Shown piece by piece: positions 32,095-39,959 of a stretch of DNA of 64,000 nt. The first letter of the stretch is position 1, and each line of letters starts with the position of its first letter. Source of the DNA: a virus. The DNA lies in the IMG/VR virus record IMGVR_UViG_3300029286_000020, positions 1 to 64,000 of that record; one strand, written 5' to 3'. Made by a program: the position numbers and the translations under genes. Below the pieces are notes generated by a model. It was given only the letters and a program-made list of their open reading frames with translations, did not search any database and was not told the DNA's origin.

Positions 32095-32810
32095 GGATTC
32101 TTCCTCTGGAGGGAGAGTACTGGCGGTTGCGTTGCAGTGCGGGAAATTGTCGGGTCAGCAAGATCGTATTCTGCTTCGACCCTGATGGTCACGGCAAATT
32201 GGATCATGCGCTCCGAGATGCCTGCGACGTCATCCAAGTTGACAATACCTTCGTTGAAAGCCTCGTAGGAACGAGGAACACCGAGGGAGTCCGTCACCCA
32301 GACCTGACCGTACACAGGCCAGATTTTCAGGATGTGCGTGAGCATCCGATTCGCTGCGCTTCTGCCGGGTCCACCGCGCAGCGAGTTGTAAATGTTGACC
32401 GTGTAGGTGAGGTCGTAGGGCGTTGCCGCCTCTTGCATCGCCATACGGTCTGCCTGCGTGCGAGGACCGTTTTGAGTCTGAGCCGTGACGAACGTCGCTG
32501 TCTTGGCCGGGGCCCGGTACTTCTGCGTGAAAGGGTGCAGCCGCTGCTGAGACACCGAGATGTCGTCGCGCGTGACGACGAAGGCCGGGTACCGGAAGTT
32601 CGCGTAGAAGTCTTCCGGGTACATGAAGTAGACCGGGATCCCCGGGTCACCCGGAGGGGGCTCGACTCCATCAATGGTGATGTAGAAGTGGCTGCCGTTG
32701 ACTCGCCCACCCATCGACTCGATGAAGCCTTGGTCAAATGACCGGAGGTCAACATCGCCGTTTGGCAGGGCACCCGTAACCTGTTCGAGGAGAACAGACG
32801 GGTCTGTCAT
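32091..32810 (-). CDS. Putative tail completion/neck protein
   Basis: 239 residues. Strands and aromatic-rich segments (SHFYITIDGVEPPPGDPGIP, VYFMYPEDFYANFRYPAFVV) precede a region (TPYDLTYTVNIYNSLRGGPG, then AANRMLTHILKIWPVYGQVW) that resembles small tail terminator-like proteins which bind the tube end. It is coupled to the PEAK gene by ATGA and lies just before the sheath gene, the usual tail terminator slot (T4 gp15/gp3). Inferred from place and pattern, not a clear family hit. Confidence 0.6.
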   Translation of the reverse strand: MTDPSVLLEQVTGALPNGDVDLRSFDQGFIESMGGRVNGSHFYITIDGVEPPPGDPGIPVYFMYPEDFYANFRYPAFVVTRDDISVSQQRLHPFTQKYRAPAKTATFVTAQTQNGPRTQADRMAMQEAATPYDLTYTVNIYNSLRGGPGRSAANRMLTHILKIWPVYGQVWVTDSLGVPRSYEAFNEGIVNLDDVAGISERMIQFAVTIRVEAEYDLADPTISRTATQPPVLSLQRKNP

Positions 32811-32815
32811 TGGGG

Positions 32816-33217
32816 TCAGGCGCTCTCGCCGAACTGAGCATCAGCAATCGCCATGACCATGTCGCCGAACGCCATGATCTTCGCTTTGCCGATCCACTCA
32901 GCGGTGGAAACAAGATCGTCTTCCGGGGGGAGGAAGGGCAGAGAACCCTCCTCAGCGACAGCGTCTGCTGCGTCGAAGACGAAGTCGACAGCGCTCTCGG
33001 AGTCGAGGTCGTAGGCGTCCTCGATGCCAGCAGCGATGTCGAGCATGTAGTCGATGAGCACGTCGTTCACGTCGCTCACGTTCTCGGCGCCGCCAGTTCC
33101 AGCTTCACCTTCACCGTGCTCAGTGTCGATCTCACTCTCAGGACCCCACGCCTCGCCTTCCATCTCCGCGAGTCGTTTGCGGATGCCTGCGAGCTTCTGG
33201 GAAACACTGATGGCCAT
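32816..33217 (-). CDS. Acidic hypothetical protein (133 aa)
   Basis: The ATG at 33217 with GGAGG five bases upstream is preferred over a GTG overlapping the previous stop. A basic helix (ISVSQKLAGIRKRLAEMEGE) is followed by a very acidic region rich in Glu/Asp/Gly and then helices (DVNDVLIDYMLDIAAGIEDA). The lone SQKLAGI segment resembles the LAGI motif of other small genes. Small acidic helical proteins in this region often assist head-tail joining; no family recognised. Confidence 0.65.
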   Translation of the reverse strand: MAISVSQKLAGIRKRLAEMEGEAWGPESEIDTEHGEGEAGTGGAENVSDVNDVLIDYMLDIAAGIEDAYDLDSESAVDFVFDAADAVAEEGSLPFLPPEDDLVSTAEWIGKAKIMAFGDMVMAIADAQFGESA

Positions 33218-33252
33218 GGAGTCCTCCGTAGGGTCTGCTTGTTCTACTGCAG

Positions 33253-34047
33253 TCACCGAATTTTGTCTTGAAACTCTTCAAATGAGTCGATCTCCGTACC
33301 GGGAACCGCTGGGGATGACAAGTTCCTCCAAGACTTCCACCCGTCAAAGTCCCAGTCCAGCATCGCCCGTCCGACCACGTCGCTCTCAAACAAGGCAGCG
33401 ACTCGCTGCTTGGTGGCAACGATGGCCGGGCGCCAGTGCGCGACACTCCGAGACCCTCCCAGCCCGTACTCCAGTCGAAGCGCGGTGTACGACAGGTCTG
33501 TTGTTGCTTTGAACTTTGTCGGGGGATCGACCTTCACCCCTTCGTCCTTGAACGCCTTGGACCAGTCAGGTCGGCTCTTCAGAAGCTTCTCGCGAACCCC
33601 CTCCACCTCTCGGGTTGAAACCTTCCGCTTCGTAACGGTCGCAATCGACGTCGGAGGCTTGAAAGGAAGAGTGTCGGCGGTCCACGGTTGGTACTGCATC
33701 AGCAGCTTGACGACGGGATGAGGCTTCCGCTCGTTCTTTGGCTTGAAGTAGAGAACGTCCCGGGCGCCGTCGATCTCCTCGGCCTTGGTCGGCTCCGATG
33801 CCACTGCGAAGACCGGGTTGACGACGCCGGACTGCACAAGGCGCAGAGAGCTTCGGTACGCAGCGTAGTCTGCCCCTGTCGGGATGCGAGAGACCACCTC
33901 TTCGAGCATGATCTGCGCGGCGTTGTGGACGATGTAGCGTTGGATGGCTTCAGCTCGAAGCGTCAAGAAGCCCTGCTCGATCATCGCCAGCGTCATGCGG
34001 GTTCCCATGTCGGGACCGACGTTGATGTCGATGGACGGCTTCGGCAT
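33253..34047 (-). CDS. Putative neck/head-tail joining protein
   Basis: 264 residues, TGATG overlap with the cysteine-rich gene. A helical N-terminus (RMTLAMIEQGFLTLRAEAIQ, RYIVHNAAQIMLEEVVSRIP) is followed by basic beta segments and YGLGGSRSVAHWRPAIVATK and ends in an acidic helix. The pattern loosely recalls HK97 gp10-type neck proteins (an RSSL segment followed by strands), but not enough to name. Its place between capsid and tail genes supports a joining role. Confidence 0.6.
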   Translation of the reverse strand: MPKPSIDINVGPDMGTRMTLAMIEQGFLTLRAEAIQRYIVHNAAQIMLEEVVSRIPTGADYAAYRSSLRLVQSGVVNPVFAVASEPTKAEEIDGARDVLYFKPKNERKPHPVVKLLMQYQPWTADTLPFKPPTSIATVTKRKVSTREVEGVREKLLKSRPDWSKAFKDEGVKVDPPTKFKATTDLSYTALRLEYGLGGSRSVAHWRPAIVATKQRVAALFESDVVGRAMLDWDFDGWKSWRNLSSPAVPGTEIDSFEEFQDKIR

Positions 34048-34517
34048 CAGCCCTTCTCCGCGTCGATCTTCTCAAATTCAGCTTCAGTCTCAGCGATCCG
34101 CTCCCAAACAGTTTTCTTGCGGGGAGGGAAGAGTGTGGCGAGGGTCTTCTCGACTCCGCCACCTATGTTCACCAAGGCTTGAGCTTCTTGAGGGAGCTGC
34201 ATGTTCGTCGGTTTGAGCGTTGGAAGCATGCGCTTGTGCTTCTCACACACCCCGAAACGGCGAGGTGACCCCGGCTTGGCGATGACTCCCGCAGGGGGTT
34301 CCCCGCAGATGAAGCACCACTGGTCGAAGGCCGTCATCGGGCCTGCGTACTCGTGGAAGTCATCACCTGCGAGCGGCGACCCACACGGCGTGCGAGACGT
34401 ACAGCGGTCCCCCGGGAGATTCAGGTCGCGGCCCTCCCAATACCGAGGACAGGTGGCGCACACGGTCGACAACCCACCTTGGACCGCGAGGGCCACTCGC
34501 ACACTGTGCTGCAGCAC
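34047..34517 (-). CDS. Cysteine-rich zinc-binding-like protein
   Basis: 156 residues, GTG start with AGGAGG four bases upstream. Cysteines are placed as CATCPRYWEG, CTSRTPC and CFICGEPPAG...FGVCEKH, which could make two zinc sites in the first ~95 residues. The C-terminal ~50 residues are a charged helix (KKTVWERIAETEAEFEKIDA). It is coupled to the neck candidate gene. The function is unknown; zinc-dependent structural or nucleic-acid binding roles are both possible. Confidence 0.68.
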   Translation of the reverse strand: MLQHSVRVALAVQGGLSTVCATCPRYWEGRDLNLPGDRCTSRTPCGSPLAGDDFHEYAGPMTAFDQWCFICGEPPAGVIAKPGSPRRFGVCEKHKRMLPTLKPTNMQLPQEAQALVNIGGGVEKTLATLFPPRKKTVWERIAETEAEFEKIDAEKG

Positions 34518-34525
34518 GCGACCTC

Positions 34526-34783
34526 CTAGACCGCCGCCTTGGCGACCTTGAGGGCCTTCATCGCCTTCGAGGCGTTGAACATCTTCATGCCCTTCAGCAA
34601 CGCGGCCTTGCTGGAGACGAGCTTCTTCAGCATGCCGATGAAGATCTCCTGATGACCCTCGTCACCGGGGTCCATGCCAGCAGCTTCCATCGCAAGCACA
34701 AGCTGCGGGATGAGGACTTTCGGGTCGGGCATGCGCTCGTTCTCTTCACCGAGCAGCGCAAGCATCTTTGGCGTGACGGACAT
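34526..34783 (-). CDS. Small helical protein (85 aa)
   Basis: ATG at 34783 with GAGGT four bases upstream; upstream in-frame sequence overlaps the previous gene and is not protein-like. Predicted all-helical, with a Met-rich acidic first half (LIPQLVLAMEAAGMDPGDEG) and a strongly basic C-terminal helix (SKAMKALKVAKAAV). Possibly an assembly chaperone or small joining protein; no family recognised. Confidence 0.65.
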   Translation of the reverse strand: MSVTPKMLALLGEENERMPDPKVLIPQLVLAMEAAGMDPGDEGHQEIFIGMLKKLVSSKAALLKGMKMFNASKAMKALKVAKAAV

Positions 34784-34793
34784 GGGGACCTCT

Positions 34794-35381
34794 TCAGATG
34801 GAAGTGACAAGTTTTCGTTCGGGAGTCTGCTGCGTCGTGCGGCGGAGGGTACACTTGAACCCGACGAAGGAAGGGTTGTCAAACAGAGTACCGTCCTCTT
34901 GGACGTCGGTGATGGCGAAGTACAGGCCCGCCCCGGGGATGTTGAAGCCGTCCACCGCGAACTCGGTGTTGTAGTACGGCGTATCCCAAACACGGACAAT
35001 GTCTGTTTCGCTTGGTGCGAGCATGTTCACACGTTCGCACTCGGACCGTGGCAGCCACAGCTCGCCGTCGAACTGAGACGACAGACCCTCCATCGCAACG
35101 CCAGTCGTCTTGGCAAGAGTGACGAAGGCTTTCAGCAGATAAGGCCCAAGCCAAGCGCGCTTCACCGGCTCGTTGTAGACCGGGTCCACAATCGACTGAG
35201 AGATGTTCTGCGTGTAGTAGGCGATCGACGTGCCGATGATGTTGACGTGCTCGCTCGTGATGCAGTCGAACAGCGCCCGCTCGCAGTCACCGAGGGCGAA
35301 AGTCTCGCAGTCGCCCATCGGACGCACCGGCATGGTCGGTTGAGGGCAGAGGTAGTCCGAGATCGATTTACACTTGCTCAC
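34794..35381 (-). CDS. Putative neck/virion structural protein
   Basis: 195 residues; GTG start with GGAGGT just upstream, six bases after the palindrome at 35395-35408. The N-terminus has several cysteines (KCKSISDYLCPQP, GDCETFALGDCERALFDCIT), then helices and a C-terminal beta domain (GFNIPGAGLYFAITDVQEDG, FKCTLRRTTQQTPERK). A head-tail connector or neck role is inferred from its place between capsid and sheath genes. Not a recognised family. Confidence 0.65.
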   Translation of the reverse strand: MSKCKSISDYLCPQPTMPVRPMGDCETFALGDCERALFDCITSEHVNIIGTSIAYYTQNISQSIVDPVYNEPVKRAWLGPYLLKAFVTLAKTTGVAMEGLSSQFDGELWLPRSECERVNMLAPSETDIVRVWDTPYYNTEFAVDGFNIPGAGLYFAITDVQEDGTLFDNPSFVGFKCTLRRTTQQTPERKLVTSI

Positions 35382-35394
35382 AAGACCTCCCTCT

Positions 35395-35408
35395 GGACCA
35401 TATGGACC
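35395..35408. repeat. Dispersed palindrome GGACCATATGGACC
   Basis: Family member lying 3 bases after the stop of the 278-residue gene and directly upstream of the ribosome site of the 195-residue gene, in a spacer of only 30 bases. Confidence 0.75.
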
Positions 35409-35411
35409 CGA

Positions 35412-36248
35412 TCAGCCAACGATGAAACCAATCGGCATCGCGCTCTGGCCAATCTCTTCTTCGAGAATCTGCACCTCGCTCTCAGCCTCGCCGAGAAGCA
35501 CGCCTCCGTCGAGGCCCGTCGAACCACCCGCTGTTGGGTACGAGTCGTACTTTGACCGGATACGCCCAAGGTCGCGCTTCGCCATCGCCAGCGCGTAGCG
35601 ACGAACAAGGTCAAAGTCCCGCTGCTTCAGGTCGGTGATGCAGAACGAATTCGCCGTGTAGTAGACGAGCGCCTTGGGTGTCGTCGGAGACAGGCGTGTC
35701 GGCAGGATGTAGAGCTTCGTGTTCTCTTGCCGCCATTCCGGGTCCGCTCCGAGGACACGCTGGGCAGTCTGGGTGTACTGCTGGACCTGCAGCAAACTGG
35801 AGATGGGACCGCCGGTCTCTCCGCCTCCGCCGACTCCAATCCCGAACCCACCACCGTAGGCGAGAGGAACACCCAGATTCTCGTTGGGCCATGCCCATGC
35901 CCACGGAGAGGCGAGGGGGTTCATGTCGTAGTTGGAGAACGGGAAGACCACGTCCGTGACGACGTCGACGTCGCTTGGGAGGCAGTACTCCACGATGCTT
36001 GGGATGAGCTGCAAGTCGTAGCTCTTGATGTACCCCTTCTTTGCCGCAAACCAACGCAGCGCCTGCCCGATGTCGTCCATCAGGTGCGCTTCAGTCAGCT
36101 CGATTTTGAGAAGGGGAGCACCGAGGCGCCGGAGAATCCACAGCGCCATGTCGTCGGCGTCAACCTTCGTCGACGGCGAGATCCCACAGCTGCTGATGCT
36201 GATGCCGGTGCCACCGCCGCCGCCACATCCGCCACAGTCGTCAGCCAT
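35412..36248 (-). CDS. Putative head-tail connector/neck protein
   Basis: 278 residues. An unusual N-terminus DDCGGCGGGGGTGISISSCG is followed by helices (DMALWILRRLGAPLLKIELT, AHLMDDIGQALRWFAAKKGY) and a beta region (YDLQLIPSIVEYCLPSDVDV) with a Gly/Trp-rich loop (PWAWAWPNENLGVPLAYGGG). The helical part and later ALAMAKRDLGRIRSKYDSYP match the general pattern of neck proteins in T4-related and jumbo phages. It lies downstream of the capsid gene. Connector role is inference. Confidence 0.65.
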   Translation of the reverse strand: MADDCGGCGGGGGTGISISSCGISPSTKVDADDMALWILRRLGAPLLKIELTEAHLMDDIGQALRWFAAKKGYIKSYDLQLIPSIVEYCLPSDVDVVTDVVFPFSNYDMNPLASPWAWAWPNENLGVPLAYGGGFGIGVGGGGETGGPISSLLQVQQYTQTAQRVLGADPEWRQENTKLYILPTRLSPTTPKALVYYTANSFCITDLKQRDFDLVRRYALAMAKRDLGRIRSKYDSYPTAGGSTGLDGGVLLGEAESEVQILEEEIGQSAMPIGFIVG

Positions 36249-36265
36249 GAGGTCTCCTTCAGTGC

Positions 36266-36700
36266 CTATGCTTCAGGCGTGGGCTTCACCTTACGCGGTC
36301 GGCCTCCCTTGTTCTTCACGGGAGCGAGAGGCGCCGTCTCTACCATCGTATCGTTCAGCGATGGGTTTGCCGAATTGCTTTCGAGTTGAGTCGGGGCGGT
36401 CTCAACAGAAGCAGGCTCAGGTGGCATAGCATCGGCTGTGATGGGCGCTGGCTCATCGACCGGTACAGTCTCGCGAGCAGCGATGGCAAGAGCGTCGTGG
36501 ATGACTTGGATGGCCGCAGCCGCCGGAACCGACTGGTAGACCGGCTTCACTTCCACAGCCCCAATCTCGTGCAGCAGGTGCGGCGAGAAGTGCTGGTACT
36601 GGTCGCCTTCAAGGATGTCGACGTCGTGGACGCGACCGTGGCCGGGGACGATGACGACAGGGAGGTGAGGGTTTTTCCTGAAACGGCGAATGGCTGTCAT
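36266..36700 (-). CDS. Hypothetical protein with basic GGRPRK tail
   Basis: 144 residues, ATGA overlap with the upstream acidic gene. The first ~55 residues form a compact domain (RRFRKNPHLPVVIVPGHGRV, DILEGDQYQHFSPHLLHEIG), followed by a Pro/Glu/Ala-rich linker. The C-terminus KNKGGRPRKVKP is an AT-hook-like core (GRPRK), which could touch DNA. Not recognised; probably virion or packaging associated from context. Confidence 0.66.
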   Translation of the reverse strand: MTAIRRFRKNPHLPVVIVPGHGRVHDVDILEGDQYQHFSPHLLHEIGAVEVKPVYQSVPAAAAIQVIHDALAIAARETVPVDEPAPITADAMPPEPASVETAPTQLESNSANPSLNDTMVETAPLAPVKNKGGRPRKVKPTPEA

Positions 36701-37233
36701 GATTCCTCGTTGATGCTGCTTGCAACCGCCAGAAGCGAGTCGCGGAGGTCGGCGACACAAGCTTCCAGCAGGTCCAAGCGGGCGAAAGCCTCTTTGAGTC
36801 TCCGTGCCGTGTGGGATGGCGCAGCCCGGACTCTCAACTTGCGCGGAGGCGAGACGGGTTCGGGGATCGCCTCCGCCACTTCCGGCAGATCCTCCTCGTC
36901 CTCGTCCTCTTCGTCGTCCTCCTCGTCCTCCTCGTTTCGCTCAAAAGCAGATCTCAGCTCTGAGTACGACGGGGAGACAGCGCCCGTCGCCATCTCAGAG
37001 AGGGCTCGGATCTTCGCTTCGACGTCTTCATCCACCGGGACGATGGCTTCGTCTGGAGATGGCGGAGGCTCGGAAGCTGGAGAAAGAACTGGCGCAGGGT
37101 CGGATGGGAGTGAGAGCGTGGCGGTGCCTGCGACTTGTTCGGAAGTTACCGGCAGCGTGACGGCAGGAGCAGGCCGAAAAACCGCCCCCAACGCGCCGAG
37201 TTCCGTCATCACGCTGTTCAGGCGACCTATCAT
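36697..37233 (-). CDS. Acidic, largely disordered protein (178 aa)
   Basis: ATG at 37233 with GAGGAG seven bases upstream is preferred over a GTG six codons earlier. The first ~80 residues are Pro/Ser/Val-rich, then comes a long Glu/Asp tract (residues ~100-120), and a final coiled-coil helix (KEAFARLDLLEACVADLRDS). The mix of disorder, acidity and a C-terminal helix resembles scaffold or core helper proteins. It is the first gene after the homing endonuclease and terminator and is coupled to the GGRPRK gene. Confidence 0.65.
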   Translation of the reverse strand: MIGRLNSVMTELGALGAVFRPAPAVTLPVTSEQVAGTATLSLPSDPAPVLSPASEPPPSPDEAIVPVDEDVEAKIRALSEMATGAVSPSYSELRSAFERNEEDEEDDEEDEDEEDLPEVAEAIPEPVSPPRKLRVRAAPSHTARRLKEAFARLDLLEACVADLRDSLLAVASSINEES

Positions 37234-37290
37234 AGTTTGCTCCTCTCGCACTCATCGCGTGAGGCGCACACAAAGTCAACACGCCCAAAG

Positions 37291-37314
37291 AAAAACGACC
37301 CCGTGAGGGGCCGT
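37291..37314 (-). terminator. Intrinsic terminator after the homing endonuclease gene
   Basis: The transcribed strand has ACGGCCCC-TCAC-GGGGTCGT followed by TTTTC; one pair is G-T. It lies 24 bases after the endonuclease stop codon and separates the capsid/endonuclease unit from the neck genes. Confidence 0.85.
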
Positions 37315-37337
37315 TCTTCCTAGTCCGAAAGCCTCGT

Positions 37338-38327
37338 TCAGAGGACTTCAGCGACCTTGAAGCGGTCGTACTTCCGGGCCAGCCGCGTCTCAGGGGTCGA
37401 GTCGGCGTAGAGGAGGCGAACGACATCGCGGAAGACGTTCCCTGTGATGCGACTGCCGTGTGCTTCGCTGTGGCTCCCGTCTTTCCGCTCGTAGGGCATC
37501 GAATAGATTGAGTGGTGTGCGCGGAACACGTCGCGGATGATCCACGTCAAGAATGGAAGCGAACCGGAAGTGAGCTGCAAGGACGATCCGTCTGCCTCTG
37601 CGTGCCCGTCACCATCGAACACCCCTCGAATGTACGACCAGACAAAGGCACGGTCGAGCTGGGTCGGCGGCTGGATCGTCAAAGACTTCCGAGGCGTCAC
37701 GTTGAAGTTCAGAGCCAAGGCTTCTACCCACCGGGGACACGTCACGTTCAGCCATGCGTAGATGCGCCCCGTGTTGTTCGGGCGAAGTGTGATCGGTTGG
37801 TCCAGCCTCGCGGCTATCTTGAAGCGCTCCAGCAGCTCCCGGTCGTCAGGGTGAATGCCAAAGGAAAGGGTGTCGTTCTCCTCGTGGACACAGCCATCAG
37901 CGGCAGCGAAGCCTGCCCAATAGGCAGAGACGTGATTCACCTCTGCGAAGAAGTCCCGGTCGAAGAACTTGTACTTCTGACCCCGGTCGCGCTGTGCAGT
38001 CACCACACGGCGTCTTCGGAGGTGAGTGAACACAGGCGTGTACGAAACACCGAGGGCGGCGGCGATCTCGTAGATGGTTCGTTTCTCGACGGTGAAAAGG
38101 CGCACAGCCTCATCCACGTCGAAAGTTGGTCGCTGAGCCTCTTGTGGAGAACGAGTTTTCCCGTGGGTGCGCAAAGTGCGGCTTACGATCCCTTGGGAGA
38201 GGTTGTATCTCGCCGCCAAATCGGTCTGAATCGATCCTGCAGCGTACTCCGCTAAAAGCGATGCGCGAATCTCTGGAGTCACGCGCCCATAGGGTTTGCG
38301 GTTCTTCGATCCCAGTGGTCGGCCCAT
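37338..38327 (-). CDS. Free-standing LAGLIDADG homing endonuclease
   Basis: 329 residues from the ATG at 38327 with GAGGT five bases upstream. Two LAGLIDADG-type motifs are visible, AYWAGFAAADGCV (residues 135-147, catalytic-type D144) and SYIRGVFDGDGHA (231-243, D240), as in single-chain two-motif enzymes. Before them are two helix-turn-helix-like segments (TDLAARYNLSQGIVSRTLRT ~35-54; IYEIAAALGVSYTPVFTHLR ~85-104), likely extra DNA-recognition modules. It is inserted between the capsid gene and the neck genes, flanked by a hairpin at its ribosome site and a terminator. Such genes spread by cutting related genomes that lack them. Confidence 0.9.
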   Translation of the reverse strand: MGRPLGSKNRKPYGRVTPEIRASLLAEYAAGSIQTDLAARYNLSQGIVSRTLRTHGKTRSPQEAQRPTFDVDEAVRLFTVEKRTIYEIAAALGVSYTPVFTHLRRRRVVTAQRDRGQKYKFFDRDFFAEVNHVSAYWAGFAAADGCVHEENDTLSFGIHPDDRELLERFKIAARLDQPITLRPNNTGRIYAWLNVTCPRWVEALALNFNVTPRKSLTIQPPTQLDRAFVWSYIRGVFDGDGHAEADGSSLQLTSGSLPFLTWIIRDVFRAHHSIYSMPYERKDGSHSEAHGSRITGNVFRDVVRLLYADSTPETRLARKYDRFKVAEVL

Positions 38328-38336
38328 AAACACCTC

Positions 38337-38367
38337 GGTCCGCCAACCCAAGAAGAGCTGGCGGACC
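38337..38367 (-). promoter_or_regulatory. 9-bp hairpin adjoining the endonuclease ribosome site
   Basis: GGTCCGCCA and TGGCGGACC form a perfect 9-bp stem with a 13-base loop. In the transcript its 3' arm ends directly before GAGGT, the ribosome site of the homing endonuclease gene. It may limit translation of the endonuclease, or end transcripts of the capsid gene; no T-tract follows. Confidence 0.65.
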
Positions 38368-38401
38368 AAGCGTAGCACACCTGATTAGAGGCGTAGTATT
38401 T

Positions 38402-39895
38402 CTACAAATTCGTGACGCGCATCTGGCCGTAGTATTCCGGGCGCAAGAGCTTCTTCGCGTAGCGGGTACGCATCGCCTTGCGGAGCGAGAAGTCGTTCGG
38501 GTCGAGGAAGGTCTGAGTGACCTGCAGGGGGATGTACGGAGCCCAGACGTATCCGGCGTCGAGGAAGCTGCCGCCCTTGAGGCCGATCAGCATCTGGTCG
38601 CGCTGGAAGAAGGGGTCTTCGTAGACCATCCACTTGTTCTGCAAGGTGCCGACCTTGTAGATGCCGAACTGGCCCTGCGAGGACAGGGGGCGGGGCATGT
38701 CCATCGGGCCGTAGGGCGACTCAGCGCCCGAGACGTAGGCCGCGCGGAAGTCACCGTGCGTGGTGAGCTGCGCGAGCAGGGCGCTCACGTCGGGGCTCGT
38801 CACGATGAAGTTCGCGGGCGCACGCAGGGTCTTCTTGTGGATCTGGTTCGAGACGGTCGAGATGACCGTGAGCATCGAGCGCAGGTGGTCGAGTTCGCTG
38901 ATGCCAGCCGGGGGCACGCGGTCGAACGAGCCGGTCGTCGACGTCGAGTTCTGGAAGAGGTCATCGATGATCTCGCGATCGATTTCGAGGGCCATTTCCT
39001 GAGCGACGGCGGAGACGATTTCCGTCTCAGCGTCGATGCCGTGGAAGGCGCGGAGGTCTTCAGCGGCTTCGCTGGACCACAGAGCCTTGAGGCGGCGAGG
39101 CTGGGCTTCGACCGGGGCCTTCTTCACGTCGAGCTTCATCGACGGGATCTTGGTGTTCAGTTCGCCGTCGTAGACGTAGAACGCCTTGATCTGGTTGCCC
39201 AGACCGCACGCGACGGTGAACCGGAAGCCGGAGATGGCGCCGTTCGCGTAGTTGAGGGCACCCGAGAGCACGTTGCCAGTGAAGCCACCGGCACCGTCAT
39301 CGGTCGCCTGCTGGACAACGGCACCCGTGATGACGTTGAACTCGCGGACGATGGTGGCGAAGCCATTCGAGGCGTTCAGCGGACGAACCGGGTTGAACGA
39401 CAGGGTGGACGAGAGCGGAGCGCCAGCGCCGCCGAAGTCAGCGCCGTTGCCGGTGCCGAGGATCTCGCCGTCGATCTTCTCGGACGTGTAGTTGCGGTCG
39501 AAGTCACGAGGGAAGACCTGACCGCGCTGGGTCGGGGCCTTGTTCGTGTCGTAGACGTAGTCGAGGAAGAACACGGCGCCGACCGAGGCCGTCATCGGCT
39601 GCACGGACACGATGTCGTGGGCGATGAGGTTCGGGAACACGCGACGGAGGACGGGGAAGATGAACTTCGTGAACGAGCCGACGTTCACGAGGCGAGTCTC
39701 TTCTTCGAGGCTCTGAAGGTGCTGCGACTCGTTCTCCATCAGCACGGCAGTGACGCCGAGGACGTAGCGGTCACGCTCCGTTCGGTCGGGCATGCCTTCC
39801 AGCAAGTCCTTCCACTTGCGAACGAGGGCACCGACGTAGGTCTTGTCGGCGATCGTGCGGGTCGAACCTTCGAGAACCATGTTGCGAGCTTCCAT
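38402..39895 (-). CDS. Major capsid protein, T4 gp23-like
   Basis: 497 residues from the ATG with GGAG seven bases upstream. SFTKFIFPVLRRVFPNLIAH followed by DIVSVQPMTASVGAVFFLDY is the hallmark of gp23-type HK97-fold capsid proteins, and the C-terminal region (FIVTSPDVSALLAQLTTHGD, YVSGAESPYGPMDMPRPLSS, VWAPYIPLQVTQTFLDPNDF) follows the same family. The N-terminal ~60 residues (TIADKTYVGALVRKWKDLLE) may be a propeptide removed by the prohead protease encoded just upstream. It makes the capsid shell. Confidence 0.95.
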   Translation of the reverse strand: MEARNMVLEGSTRTIADKTYVGALVRKWKDLLEGMPDRTERDRYVLGVTAVLMENESQHLQSLEEETRLVNVGSFTKFIFPVLRRVFPNLIAHDIVSVQPMTASVGAVFFLDYVYDTNKAPTQRGQVFPRDFDRNYTSEKIDGEILGTGNGADFGGAGAPLSSTLSFNPVRPLNASNGFATIVREFNVITGAVVQQATDDGAGGFTGNVLSGALNYANGAISGFRFTVACGLGNQIKAFYVYDGELNTKIPSMKLDVKKAPVEAQPRRLKALWSSEAAEDLRAFHGIDAETEIVSAVAQEMALEIDREIIDDLFQNSTSTTGSFDRVPPAGISELDHLRSMLTVISTVSNQIHKKTLRAPANFIVTSPDVSALLAQLTTHGDFRAAYVSGAESPYGPMDMPRPLSSQGQFGIYKVGTLQNKWMVYEDPFFQRDQMLIGLKGGSFLDAGYVWAPYIPLQVTQTFLDPNDFSLRKAMRTRYAKKLLRPEYYGQMRVTNL

Positions 39896-39959
39896 CACAC
39901 TCTCCTTCGGGGGTTGAGCGGCTACACCGCCACTCTACAGATTGAACTCTAGCTGAACT

